Below are positions 33,968 to 45,865 of a DNA stretch of 64,000 nt, in pieces. Source of the DNA: Knoxdaviesia capensis (Eukaryota > Ascomycota > Sordariomycetes > Microascales > Gondwanamycetaceae); NCBI GenBank assembly GCA_001510575.1, contig LNGK01000001.1, positions 124,001 through 188,000 of the forward strand, in the 5' to 3' direction. The number at the start of each line of letters is the position of its first letter. Position 1 is the first letter of the stretch. Under the pieces are notes generated by a model, which saw only the letters and a list, made by a program, of their open reading frames with translations, was not told where the DNA came from and did not search any database. Position numbers and translations under genes: made by a program.

Positions 33968-36179
33968 ATGCTCAAGAGGTAAGAATTGATGAGAATCCAG
34001 TCAAATGCTGATGTTGATGGCCAATTAGATGTGATTTGATCGAGAGGATCTGACCGGAGCTGATGTGTCTGTTTGTTTCTCTTTTTGCAGCGGTATTTCC
34101 TCTTTCGCGAGAGCAGCTCGCCCTGCCCTGGCGGTGCCTCGGCGGGCGGCGGCTTCACCCTTCAGATTCCCTGCGACCGCCAGACTTGCGAGCACTGCCA
34201 GCGTTGGCGATGGAAAGATTCACCAGGTACGCAATTGATATGGTTTTGCTGTTGCTCGAAAGAGCTTCGGGTTTCGCTTCGGACTTTGGTGCTCAGCGAA
34301 CTCGGGTCCCCGGAAAATTTCTGGGCGCCTGTTTTTCCCCTTGGACCGAGTAAAATTCTATGCCAGCGTAACTAACAATCCCTAATTGGTTTCCATTGAA
34401 CAGGTCATCGGTGCCGTCGTCGATGGTTCGTAACTACCACGTCGCTGCTATCAATTGCATCGTATCGTCGTCGCTAACCGGCTTTGTTACAGTGAAATTC
34501 GACAGTGCCAAGCTCCCTCTTATTCTCAACGCCCTCGAGACCCAGAACAACGGCCAGAAGCTGGTCCTTGAAGTTTCTGTAAGCTATAGCTACAATTCCC
34601 AGCCGCCTTCAACAACCACACATCCCTTACACCGTTGTCTACCCACTAAACGCCTCACTTCGCCTCAATTGGTCCGTAATCTAACCTCTTGTCTTTTCTT
34701 CTCTCATCAATAGCAACATCTGGGTGAGAATGTCGTTCGTTGCATTGCCATGGACGGTAAGTAAATATCTCGCTGAAATTTCAACTTGACGCTTGTCAGG
34801 CTCGTCTCTAACGCCGCCTCCTTTCGCCATGCTTCCAGGTACCGAGGGTCTTGTCCGTGGTGCCAAGGCTTATGACACCGGTGCCCCCATCACCATTCCC
34901 GTCGGTCCCGAGACTCTTGGCCGCATCATGAACGTCACTGGTGACCCGATTGATGAGCGTGGCCCCATCAAGTCCAAGAAGACTGCCCCCATCCACGCCG
35001 AGGCCCCTGAGTTCATCGAGCAGTCGACCACTGCCGAGATTCTGATTACCGGTATCAAGGTCGTCGATCTGCTCGCTCCCTACGCCCGTGGTGGAAAGAT
35101 TGGTCTGTTCGGCGGTGCTGGTGTCGGCAAGACTGTGTTCATTCAGGAGCTCATCAACAACATTGCCAAGGCTCACGGTGGTTACTCTGTGTTCACTGGT
35201 GTCGGAGAGCGTACCCGTGAGGGTAACGATCTGTACCACGAAATGCAGGAGACCTCGGTCATTCAGCTGGATGGCGAGTCCAAGGTGGCCCTGGTCTTCG
35301 GCCAGATGAACGAGCCCCCTGGAGCTCGTGCCCGTGTTGCCCTGACTGGTCTGACCGTCGCCGAGTACTTCCGTGACGAGGAGGGACAGGATGGTAAGCT
35401 TGCTCTTTTTTTCTTTCCTTGCTCTTTCGCTCCTTTGAGGGTCGACACCGATAACAAACAACTAACGTGCATGACCTCGTCTAGTGCTGCTCTTCATCGA
35501 CAACATTTTCCGTTTCACCCAGGCCGGTTCCGAGGTGTCTGCCCTTCTGGGTCGTATCCCCTCTGCCGTCGGCTACCAACCCACCCTCGCCGTCGACATG
35601 GGTGGTATGCAGGAGCGTATCACCACCACCACCAAGGGATCCATCACTTCCGTGCAGGCCGTGTACGTGCCCGCTGACGATCTGACTGATCCTGCCCCCG
35701 CCACCACCTTCGCCCATTTGGACGCCACCACTGTGTTGTCCCGTGGTATCTCGGAGTTGGGTATCTACCCTGCTGTCGATCCCCTTGACTCGAAGTCGCG
35801 TATGCTGGACCCCCGTATTGTCGGCCAGGACCACTACGATACCGCCACCCGTGTCCAGCAGATCCTTCAGGAGTACAAGTCTCTCCAGGATATCATTGCC
35901 ATTCTGGGTATGGACGAACTTTCTGAGGCCGATAAGCTCACCGTCGAGCGTGCCCGTAAGATCCAGCGTTTCCTGTCGCAGCCTTTCACTGTTGCCGAGG
36001 TTTTCACCGGTATCCAGGGCAAGCTTGTCGACCTGAAGGAGACCATTGCCTCGTTCAAGGCCATTCTTGCAGGTGAGGGTGACTCGCTTCCTGAGGGTGC
36101 CTTCTACATGGTTGGAGACTTCGCCTCCGCCAAGGAGAAGGGAGCCAAGATTCTGGCCGAGCTGGAGAAGAGTGCTTAA
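33968..36179 (+). CDS. atp2: Mitochondrial ATP synthase F1 subunit beta
   Basis: Seven exons: 33968-33978, 34091-34226, 34404-34425, 34493-34578, 34714-34756, 34839-35393 and 35485-36179. They give 515 residues, the normal length. Exon 1 has only 11 nt (MLK plus part of Ser) and exon 3 has 22 nt. The protein starts with a presequence of about 40 residues (SFARAARPALAVPRRAAAS), then the beta-barrel (KIHQVIGAVVDVKFD). The nucleotide-binding domain has Walker A GGAGVGKT, ALVFGQMNEPPGAR and the Walker B LLFIDNIFRF, and the helical domain contains the DELSEAD loop. This is the catalytic subunit of the F1 motor, which makes ATP in the mitochondrial matrix. Pyrimidine-rich leader and uniform C-ending codons fit high expression. 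Confidence 0.97.
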
Positions 36180-38180
36180 AGGGGCGGAAACGCAAAAAAA
36201 GAAAACGACAAATTTCCCAAGAAAGATGCAACGACCAACAGCAACTCGATGATGAGAGCGTGAGAAGAACTGGGGGACGGCGGCGCCCCCCTCTCTTTTC
36301 AGCGTGTGTAAATATATGCCTGCCCTGTGTATTAGAAGCTCTGCGCCCGAGATGATTTTACGTGTGGTCTCTCTTGTTCCTCTTTTGAAGCCAACAGTAG
36401 TAAAGAGAAGAACGAGAAGAGCCGCATGTGAGTGGACTTTGGCGTATGAATGGCTTCGCTTCCTTTATAAAAAAGCTGCCTTCCTTCCTCCCCCCCAATG
36501 TTCTCAACGCCCTCCCAGAACCTGTTATATGTCACTGCCTTTTCTTCTTGTTAGCTGTTTTTTCTTCTTTTTCCTGCTTCCTTTCCCGAGCCGTGTACCA
36601 CAAGATTAGCAATTTTCCAGTAAAAAAACTATTTCCTTCTGTTGTTTCTCAATGATTAATATTTTCCTTTCTTGTTATCTTTGTGTCTCTGCATGCTATT
36701 GATCTTGACGTGAGAAAGTGAAATATGTGTCGAGATGCCATTGATTTCCGTGTTCATCAGTCTGGTGGACTGTGTCCAGCTTGGTTGGCGGGTGGGAGAG
36801 TGCGGTTCAGACTCGGACAGCACCGGCTGAGCTGGTGTATTTTTGAGAGAAGACGAGGACCCGGCTTCTTGGGACTTGCGGCGGCGTGGACTCCGGCGGG
36901 CCGGACCTGCCTGTGTGCGCCTCGCGGTTGGGGACTCTTGAGGGAGATATCAGCGAGGAGGAGGCGCTCTCCGTGGGCGTTCCGCCTGCTGGAGCCGGGG
37001 GAGGAGGAAGCTGGGGGTGTGTGGTGGTGCTCTGCAGATCAGACCCTGATCTTGGGGCTGATATCAGACTCGGGAGAAACACCTAGAAGCGCGGAACTGT
37101 GTCCGTTCTTTCTCTGGGCTCGAGCCAGGCAGTGAGATGGTGGGATGAAAATTAGACTCATGGAGACAAGTCATGCTTGGGAGCTCGTTATCAATGATCT
37201 GATGTCGGCGTTTTTTGTTCTTGTTTTATACGGAGCTCTGGGTCCTCAGACGTGCGTGTGTTCTCGGGTCAGATCTCACGCGGCTGACTGGTCTCACTAC
37301 GGGGTTTTTGGTAGGTCGAGTGGTTTGCCGGAGGAGGCTACGAACGGCAGTGCAGTCTCTCTCTCTCTCGCTCTCTCGCTCTCACACACTCTCTTTGTTG
37401 ATGGGGAACTTCACTTCCGGGCTAATTCCACGTGTGAGGCGTAATCGGGAGCTCCAGACTTTCCTGATATGCCTCTCCGCGTTTCCCCTAATCAAGTGCG
37501 TACAACCATCTGCGCCCGATCCCTGCACCCACCCGTCCCCCAAAAAGGGCGCCAAAGGGAACAGTGCAACTACGCACGTAGCTCTAACTTTACGTACAGA
37601 TCTTCTCCCTCATCGCGGAACTTTTGGGAGAGGACGGAGGTAATCTGGAAGCCCGACGAGGGAAATGGGAGGAGACAGCGAGGAAGCCACTGGCCCGGAG
37701 GCCTGGGCGGAGGAGAGTGGAGTGGAGCGCGGAAGCTGTGGACCGCGCAGAAGAACGTAGTGGTGGGGGTATGTAGTAGTGCGTGTTGAAATCCCAAATA
37801 CTACCGCTTCCCGAATGGGATGTCACCAGAAATAGAAAAAGGAAAGGATTTGTGTCGTTTCATTGTGACCCTCGGTGGTTGCGCCCGTCCTCCGGGGATC
37901 TCTCGCCAACTCCCGAGGAAGACTTTCACGTAAATACACTAATATTACTTGCTTGTTATTCTATCGACATCGACGACTTCGCCGTCCACGTGCTTCTTCC
38001 ACCACGATAAGAAGGGCAAGCTTGAAACAAACCTTGACTTGCTGTGTAACACAGGAATCAAGGTGACGAGGCTCTGAGGCTCGTTGTTGGCCGATGGGAA
38101 CATGATTATGTATTCGATATGTGGGAAATATCGATACCGTCTGAAAGAGAACTGTAAACCACAGCGGCATTAAAAAGAAG
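36180..38180. other. Gene-poor interval downstream of atp2
   Basis: About 2 kb. The first 480 bp are T-rich 3' flank of atp2. A CT/TC microsatellite with a CTCTCT core lies at about 37360-37400. Frames on both strands are short, Arg/Ser/Pro-biased and overlap each other, so I call none of them coding. No tRNA or 5S rRNA pattern is seen. Confidence 0.45.
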
Positions 38181-38219
38181 ACGAAGAGAGTGCCCTGGAG
38201 TATATGGAAGGAAGAAATG

Positions 38220-38560
38220 ATGCCTCATGCAGCTGAACTCGGGAATAGCCACTTACAAGACCGAAGAGAGGTGACTCTGGAGGATTACACTGTACCGTCG
38301 AAAATGCAGAAAGGAACCCATGTGAGTGCGAACCCCCTGCATTCAACGCCGTTGAAGGTATCTACGCCTCCTCTTTCGTATTTCCACACTTATTTCTCGT
38401 TCCTCCCGTAGCAACACATTACCTGGGCCGACCCAACCCTTTTAGTCCTGATGCACGCAGACCCAAATTTATCGCCGGAAGATCTACGCCGAGGAACTCG
38501 CAGTTTCAGCAGCCGAGAACTGACTAACACTTTGATCAAACAGACTTTGAGGGAGGTCTG
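38220..38560 (+). CDS. Possible small spliced gene, weakly supported
   Basis: A plus frame starting ATG at 38220 (or 38190) runs to CCCAT at 38321, followed by a consensus donor GTGAGT. A pyrimidine-rich stretch then ends CCCGTAG at 38411. Joining in phase 0 gives KMQKGTHQHITWADPTLL and continues LMHADPNLSPEDLRRGTRS to a stop at about 38561, in all about 83-93 residues. The intron looks real, but the sequence matches nothing I know. A further CTAAC-to-CAG pair near 38523-38544 could mean another intron, so the model is uncertain. It may also be a decayed gene or a non-coding transcript. Confidence 0.2.
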
Positions 38561-38561
38561 A

Positions 38562-39777
38562 CCCTCGAGTGTTCAAACATTCAGTTCATCGTCTGGAAGG
38601 AATCCCGGCCGGTTCTGGCCAGGACGCCAAAGTCGCGACCTTGATGCCGGGAACAGACGCCGGCCGTTTCGGGATACTGCTGCTCGTGTGGAACGCTGAC
38701 GACACGGACTCGTCAGCCAAGTGTGGCACGCCAGACTCTGCCAGGACAGAGATGGACGATGCGTCCTAAGACGCTCAGTTGCCAGTCAGCCACAGACTCG
38801 CTTCCAGAGAGTAGTCGGCCTCCAACTCGCCAGCGTTCGCCACGCACATGGGTCAGGGTCCACGACGAGAGACATTGCTCGGCGTAAGCATACGACAATC
38901 CTTTGAGCACATCTCGTGCTCGCATCATCGAGACCGCTTTACGGCCTGCCTGTCTGGGTAAGGTGTGGAACCTCAATATGCGGAGTCGTACGGCTTGGTC
39001 TTTGGCCGTGGGCAAGGTTGCCGCTCTCTGTATAGAGAAACTCGCTGCCAGCGGGCATCGGCTGCACCGCGGGTAGCTGCGCCTGATGTCTTAGCTGCCG
39101 ACAGCTACGTTCTTTCTGGTGCCCTCGATGTTGGACCCACCTTCTGTAACGTCATAATAGGTGCTGCGCTTGGCCTGTCCAACTCGAGCTTCCCCGAGTG
39201 GTGGGCCAATCGGGAGCGTTCGATAGCCTGGACGAGACGTACAAGCGCTGTCACCAAGGTCTTCCCCGAGAACGATCCCAACTTCTTCACTGGACCTGAC
39301 ACCTGGAAACAAGCGTAGACATCTGCCTTGGACGTGGGTTCACTAGCTGCCCAGCCAGCTTACTATCGTCGATGTCGGGAAGGGGAGAGTGTGAAGTCGG
39401 GGGGGCCGACATTCTGTTGATACTGGGTAGATGTTCTGGATTTCTGGTCCTGTTGATGATTGCCTTTGAGCTCAAATCAATATGAAGAATGAGCAGCTTT
39501 GCTTTCTTACCTTTAACTGCTATTTTCATAATTAAATACACTTCTTCGTTTGACGTTGAGATTGGAGATGTCCGAGGTTAGAGAGAGGGTCGGGGTAACT
39601 GTAGAAGCCAGTTGGCAACTTAGGGCAGTTGCGTGCTGTATACTTAACGCTTACAGGATGGCCGTTCTGTCGACTCTCAATCTAACAACGACTCCATAAC
39701 GAGAATTCAGTTTTATACCTGCTCGATATTTCTGCTTGGAAGCACGACAGACGAGACGTTGGTGTCGTCCTGGGTAT
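38562..39777. other. Gene-poor interval upstream of orc5
   Basis: About 1.2 kb. A plus frame at 38965-39318 (117 codons, with FCNVIIGAALGLSNSSFPEWW) is less biased than chance frames but has no recognisable domain and no clear intron signals. I treat it as a possible gene relic at low confidence. The rest shows nothing I can name. Confidence 0.3.
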
Positions 39778-39785
39778 AACCCTAA
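39778..39785 (+). promoter_or_regulatory. Telobox-like AACCCTAA upstream of orc5
   Basis: AACCCTAA lies 259 bp before the orc5 start codon, inside GGGTATAACCCTAAGG. The octamer recurs in other spacers of this window (10919, 23653, 54054, 57233). Teloboxes occur in fungal promoters; the role here is inferred. Confidence 0.3.
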
Positions 39786-40043
39786 GGATATATACACCGA
39801 GAAATCCTGTAAGATGATTGGCTGAGAGCAAGTTCGGTAAGTGGGCCAATGAAAAGCGACATGCTTAATTGGCGACTAAAAACGAGCCTGGACGCGTTTG
39901 ACGCGCGGGTCTTGGCTTTTTTGCAACTTCACTTCATTCTTTCACTGCTGTGCAAACGAAGAATTCGGTTTTCTTTCTTCCTTTCTCCGGGAGTCTTTTT
40001 CTCTTCTCTCTTATTGACACGACACATACATGACTGCCATATC

Positions 40044-41668
40044 ATGAAGCATCTGGCGGCAGATATGGCTTCCCCGGCTCTGTTCCAGCTTCCGAGTGAA
40101 GCCGTGATTTCGACGGTGAAGCAGAGCTTCCAGTGCCGAGAGCCGCAGATCCGGGCGTTGACGACGTTGGTACATGTATGCACGAGAAACCAGGATGACA
40201 ACCTTTTCAGTGGGACACGGGGAAGTGGGACACGGGGAAGATGTGGGAGTTGAGGCTGACGTTCTGTTTCCGCTCCTAGCCGACTGCCGCCCCGTGCAAG
40301 AACATCGTGATCTACGGCTCCGAGTCGACCGGGAAGACTTCAATTGTCCAGCGGACCCTCGACACAATCCGCAGCTCGGCACCTCCACTCCCGAAAACCG
40401 GCGTGCCCGGCCCCTCTGACTGGGCATTTGACTATGTCTACATCAACACCATGCAGAGCATCTCCGGCCGCCAGCTCCTCGAGACGATCCTCGGCGACGT
40501 CACCCGCCAACTCGACCCTGATGCGGTGCCCCGGCGATGCGAGAACCTGACGCAGCTGGCGGCAGACATGGTGCAGCTGCTGCGCACGCCGGATCGGCAC
40601 GTGAACTCCCGCTTTGTGCTCGTGGTGGATGCCATCGACCAGCAGGAGGAAGTGCCGCCGCTGCTGGTCCCGGCGCTGGCGCGGCTGCCGGAGCTGATTC
40701 CGTGCCTGACCTGCGTGTTCATCGTCACCACGCCGCCCGCCGGCTTCCTGCGCACCACGAACGCGGTGTACGTCGAGTTCGCCAACTACACCAAGAACGA
40801 ATTCGTCAAGATCCTGTCGAAGCAGCCGCCGCCGACGCTGGCCCACACCACACCAACCGAGACCGAGGAGCTGTGGATCCGCTTCTGCGGCGCCGTGCAC
40901 GACTCGCTGACCAGGGCCGTGTCGCGCACGCTGCCGACGCTGGAGCGCTGCTGCCAGCAGCTGTGGCCGCGGTTCAGCGCGCCGGTGGCGGCCGGCATGC
41001 ACGGCGCGCGCGACTTCTCGAAGCTGCTCATTTCCGCGCGCCTGCACATCCAGAACGAGGCGCTGCTCAACCCCGGCGTGCTGGCGCCCGACCCGCTGCC
41101 GACCGATCCGCGCGCCGTGCTGGCCCTGCCGCCCGCCGGCGCCGACGCGCGCGCCGTCAACGACCTGTCCGACCTGCTGCCGGTCACTGCGCGGCTGATC
41201 CTGCTCGCGGCGTACCTGGCGTCGCACAACGCCGTGCGGCATGACCTGACCGTGTTCTCGACCTTCCACCGCGGCAAGAAGCGCCGCGGTGGCGGCGGGA
41301 GCAGCGCCGCCGCCGCGGGCCGGCGGCGGGCCGGTGCGGCGCGGCGCATCTCGCGCAAGCTGCTCGGCGCGCAGTCGTTCGTGCTGGAGCGCATGACGGC
41401 GATTCTCGAGTCGGTGCGGCGCGAGTGGGCGGCGGCGGCCGCGTCGGCGTCGTCTGCGAACCAGGGCGCGGCTGCCGCGGCCGCTGCGGACACGGACGTC
41501 GGGGTGGCCATTGCGACGCTGGCGAGTCTGCAGCTGATGGTGCGGGTCGGCGCTGCGGGAGACCCGATGGACCGGTCGGCGCGGTGGCGCGTCAATGTGT
41601 CGTGGGACACGGCGCGCGCGGTGGGACGGAGTCTCGGCATTGAGGTTGACGATTGGCTTATGGAGTAA
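40044..41668 (+). CDS. orc5: Origin recognition complex subunit 5
   Basis: Two exons, 40044-40175 and 40280-41668. The 104-nt intron (GTATGC...CCTAG) joins LTTLVH to PTAAPCKNIVIYG. The protein has 506 residues. The N-terminal AAA+-like module has Walker A YGSESTGKTS (about residues 55-64) and a Walker B-like hydrophobic strand ending in FVLVVDAIDQQ. A TPPAGF...VYVEFANYTKNE segment and the ORC5 C-terminal helical/winged-helix part follow. Near residue 370 a low-complexity basic/Ala insertion (GKKRRGGGGSSAAAAGRRR) interrupts it, and an Ala run follows near residue 430. In this family the protein is part of the six-subunit ATPase that marks replication origins and loads MCM. An alternative start at the second Met (residue 8) would remove seven residues. 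Confidence 0.92.
40210..40239 (+). repeat. 15-bp tandem duplication in the orc5 intron
   Basis: GTGGGACACGGGGAA is repeated head to tail (40210-40224 and 40225-40239) inside the single intron. It lengthens the intron but leaves both splice sites intact. Confidence 0.85.
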
Positions 41669-44150
41669 CACACTTTTGTTTCTGTTTTCTTTCACTTCTT
41701 GCGTCATGGGAACCTGGTGTTTTTGGGGGTATTTACATAGCGACAGGCGCAGTTTTTGTTCTTTATTGAGACGCGGGATGGGAAACTACATTGTGTACAC
41801 TACTCGTAGCAAGTCATTCTAATGACACCTTTCTCACGCTTTATCAGTGACGTATCGACCACCATACCCCCCTATGATGTATGTACACTACTCGTATCAA
41901 GTCATTCTTCTTTTGAGATAAAGTCCCGCGGGGCCGCCAACCGGGGCCAGGAGATCCTTTCTGGAGGCAGATTGCCCATCCATGGTTGGCAGAATTTCTG
42001 GCCGGTGCACCCAGACAAACGTTGCCCGTGACTTGATATTGACGCCGAGATCACGGCTGCATGTAGTAGGCGCTGCGCGACGATTTCCAACGAAGTCTGT
42101 CTGCAGATACGTGCGGCAGACTTGGAGGTCCTGCCACCCCCGCAGCCTTCCACAGGCTGTGAAAGGGGCTGCTTGGTGTATACGTTATCGTTCTCGGGAA
42201 GCGGTGTTTTTTTTTGCTGGACGATATTGCTGCCACGTCTTGGTGGTGAGATTGCCTCAGGGGCCTGGGGCGGACTCTGCGCAGAAAGGGATCGCGTCGC
42301 TCTCTGCTCATGGCTCCGAGCGCGCGCGCGGGGACCGCCCATGTGCTCTCAACCATCGGTGCGCCGGTGATCTTGGCCCCGCGGAACAGAGCACGCGCCG
42401 TGCGACTGCGGCCAGTCGCAATGTCCACCTGGCCCGAAGGTCTTGAACACCCTGGCGTCCGGCGGCGGCGACCCCGGGCCCGGCTGCCAGTTGGCACTGG
42501 GGAGCTGTGAGACCGGGCATACATACTGGGGAATTACTCACGCCCAACTGAATGCCCAAACACCTGCGGACTCGTAAACGAGAAATATGCTGGTATCATC
42601 GGTTCCCTGCCCAGAGGAAGCTGGGGTGGGATTTGAATGGAACCAAAAACGCTGATGAAAGAGGAAGAAAATTCCCCCCTCTGAGGGGTTTAAGCAAGAA
42701 CGGCATACACACTTCCGTGCCCTAGGCAACCGGACGGCCACCGCTCCATAAAGCGGCCGCTATGAGTGCGGCTTATTCTACCGGACGCCGCACACGGCGC
42801 AGTGACACACCCCCGGATTCTCCGCAAGACGGTTTGTGCTGGACCTCCCAACGCGGCGAGGAGCGCGGCGGGCGTCCCCTGGCCAGCTTCAGGCGCCCCG
42901 CCCGCGTCTTTGCTGTCTATTAAGATCCGCGTGCCTTGTGTGTGAAGGCGCAGCGACCACAGTCCTCGATTCTCCGCTCGGCGGGACCGTGTAGGGTCAG
43001 CCGGCGGGCCGCCGGAGATCTTGCTGGCGGGGTATTCACGCCGGGGCGCAGTCAGGCCCGAACTATTCGGCTCGCAGGAGCTGATGCGATCTCCTATCTT
43101 TGCCCCAACCAGACTGTGGACATCTATTTTGTAATGTGGTGAGAATCTTCTCTCTAGATCAGCCGGCCGGACTCATAGGAAAAGCCGGAATATAGTAGAA
43201 GAGGCAGAAGATGTTTGTTGGACTAACTATCCATGAAATGTCCAGAGTAAATATAGGTTCTGAATGCACAACCGAGTGCCATGAGGAAGTGGGAGACGAA
43301 TCGAAGGAACGGTGTTAGTGACGTACAGAGCCGGACTATTTATAGAAACAGGAAACCGAGACCCCCACGCCAAAAAAAATAGAGGACTATGAATCATCCG
43401 AACGAGGAAGGTGCGCGGCTATGAATCAGAGCATGAGTCGTGACTTCCTTCCATGAATCACTAGTGCGCAACCTCAGGAATGAATAAGCATTTAATTCAC
43501 GGTTCCATCAAAACACAAACCGCCAAAAAAGGATCTGCAGTTAGGGATCTGTAGTTAGACAAGCGGCTGTTAAGCGCGATTCTATATTTGCCGTGACGAC
43601 TAGCGAAAAAAAGAAGAAACAGACAAACGAAAAAAAGAAAAAGAAAAAACGCCAGTTATCCACACCCCAAAAAGAGTACTCCGATGAAACAGGCCCTAGC
43701 CTGACAAGAACAGCAAACACAAGAGATATGCGCTATGAACACAACAGCGGCATAGCGAAGAGCCCGTGGTGGCGTTACGGCTCACTAGATGATGGATGAA
43801 GAGAACGAAGGAGAGAGCAACAAAAAGTCTAACGGCGGTCTGATTTGTTCATGAAGATCATGACGTATGGTGCTATTGAGGGCCGGATACGCAGTACCCA
43901 GACAGACCACGCATGGGGAAGGACGACCGCGCCGGGCGCGGACTTATGAATGAAAAATGGAAGCCAAAGAAAACACAAGAAACCGGGTGGATAAATATGA
44001 GTTGGGAAAAGCAAAAGTTGGCCGCACTAAGGGACAGCAACAGCAGTACTATGGACATGAGAAATAGAAGTAAAACGGGCGGAAGAAGAAGAGTAAAAGA
44101 AGAAGAAGAAGAGAGAGAACCGACGATCAAGGTTAGAATACCCTCCAGCC
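41669..44150. other. Convergent intergenic region (orc5 / TPT transporter)
   Basis: 2.5 kb between convergent genes. It contains a 27-bp direct repeat near the orc5 end and A-rich runs at 43595-43660. Otherwise I see nothing I can identify. Open frames are short and appear on both strands. No tRNA or rRNA pattern is seen. Confidence 0.5.
41794..41908. repeat. 27-bp direct repeat downstream of orc5
   Basis: Two copies (41794-41820 and 41882-41908) of a sequence starting TGTACACTACTCGTA and ending AAGTCATTCT differ at one base and are 88 bp apart. They sit 125-240 bp after the orc5 stop, probably in or near its 3' untranslated region. Confidence 0.85.
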
Positions 44151-45865
44151 TCACGCTGCGACCTCCCTGGCAATCGGCGGACCGCCGCCACCCATGCGCC
44201 ACGTATCCTCCTCCCGCGTTCCGGGGGGCAACCAGCGCTGAGCGGCCGTGTTGGGCGATGTGCGCACAGCGCCAACAGGGTCGTCGTGCTTCTTGTCACT
44301 GAAGCCGGTAGGGGGAGGCGGCACGTACGTGGCCGGCGACGCGACCGGACCGGCGTGGTGGTGGTGGTGGAGGAGCAGGCCGTTGGGCCCTAGGCCGGCG
44401 CCGACGGTGGCAAGCGGGAGGAGGGGCCCGCCGGCACCGGCACCCGCCATGTTCATGTGGCGTGCCTTGCGGTCGGCCTTGTTGCCCTCGCTGGAGCGGT
44501 CGTACAGATACAGGCCCAGGAAGGTAAGGGCAATGCCGAGGCCCTGGATGCGGGTGGTGGGGTTGCGGAACCAGATCAGCGAGGCCACGATGACGTACAC
44601 GCGCTTGATCAGGCTAGCGACCGAGTAGGTGACGGGCGACACCATGCCGAGCAGCACGAAGGCGATCATGTTTTGGCCAAAGTGGAAGGTGCCGTTGAAC
44701 ACGAACTCGACAAACAGGCGGCCGTGGTCGAACGAGTGGGGGTTCTTCTCGAGGTCGATCACGCCGTCGTGCAGCAGGTCCTTCATCAGCGGAATGCCCT
44801 CGGAGAGGAACCAGATCGGTAGCGTCAGGACAAAGGCTAGGCCGGACGAGTAGCACAGTAGGTTGAGCTTGTCCAGCTTCTTAGACTGCGCGGCCACGCC
44901 TTCGGCCTCGGCGCGCGCCCGCTCGTTGAACAGCTGCTTTGCGTAGATGTTCTGCGTGACGAAGACGATGGCCGCGAGCAGCGCGTAGATCACACCAAGG
45001 AAGTGGCCGTCAAACGTGATGTTGCCGGAGCAGGCGAGGAACACGCCAAAGGTGAGCGGCACAAGCGCAACGTACGTCGCCGTGGGGTAAGGAATAGAGA
45101 AGATGATCCGGTAGGCGAGCACGGTGAAGAGCGGAGACAGACCCTTGATGGTGTGGACGAGCGATACGGGGATCTTGATGGTGGCACTGGAGCTGAGCAA
45201 GTGGCCGGCGATTTGGAAGAAGGCCAGCGGGATGGTGGTGGAGATGATTTCGCGCGTCGGCCGCAGGATCGGGTATTGGAGAGCCGGCATCGCGCGTTTG
45301 AGGGCGGGGAAGTGTGCCGCCAGGAAGGAGAAGAAGACGCAGTATGACGAGACAAAGGCGAACTGGATGATTGTAAGGGTCGCGGGCCTCGAGAAGGCGG
45401 TTAAGATGGATTTCGAGGATGTGCTGGTTAGAAGGGAGGAAGTCCACCAGATGATACACATGGCCTGGCGGGGAAAGGAGGAATACAAGTTAGCAGTGGA
45501 AGAGACCGGGAGAGAGACGATGGCTCAGGAGAACATACAATCAGTCGCGGAGACACCGGCGCGCCCAGGGCTTCGGCGATCTCATGGGCATTCTGGCTAA
45601 GACTGCCATTGCGGGTGCGTATCGACCGCAGAGCTTCACCCAGACTGGGTCTTCTGGCGTGGGAGTGGCCGTGGTTGTTCCGGCCGTACGCGGCGGCAGA
45701 CTTGGACCGCGCCGAGCCGGAGCCGGAGCTCAATAGCGGGTCTTTCCGGGGCATCCATCGGGACGACGTTGACGGGGGGTTCGGGAGGATATTGGAGTCG
45801 TTGTAATCGGGGAAGGCGTCGAGCTTCTCGTCAGATGACGACGTCGAGGAGGACGACGAAGTCAT
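44151..45865 (-). CDS. TPT/SLC35-family membrane transporter, Sly41-like
   Basis: Two exons on minus, 45865-45539 and 45464-44151. The 74-nt intron (GTATGT, branch TGCTAAC, end GCCAG) joins SPRLI to AMCIIWWTSS. The protein has 546 residues. A Ser-rich cytosolic N-terminus (about 105 residues, with SSSSSTSSSDEK) precedes eight to ten hydrophobic helices. Family blocks include LLTSTSSKSILTAF, a triose-phosphate-transporter-like VSLVHTIKGLSPLFTVLAYR, and YSVASLIKRVYVIVASLIWF. The C-terminal tail is Gly/Pro/His-rich (LLLHHHHHAG). TPT-family proteins exchange phosphorylated compounds or nucleotide sugars across ER or Golgi membranes. Yeast Sly41 is the closest match I recall. The substrate cannot be read from sequence. 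Confidence 0.87.

Noticed and set aside
40340..41707. 455-codon minus-strand ORF
   Set aside because: Antisense to orc5 exon 2, where the plus strand encodes the conserved Orc5 domains.
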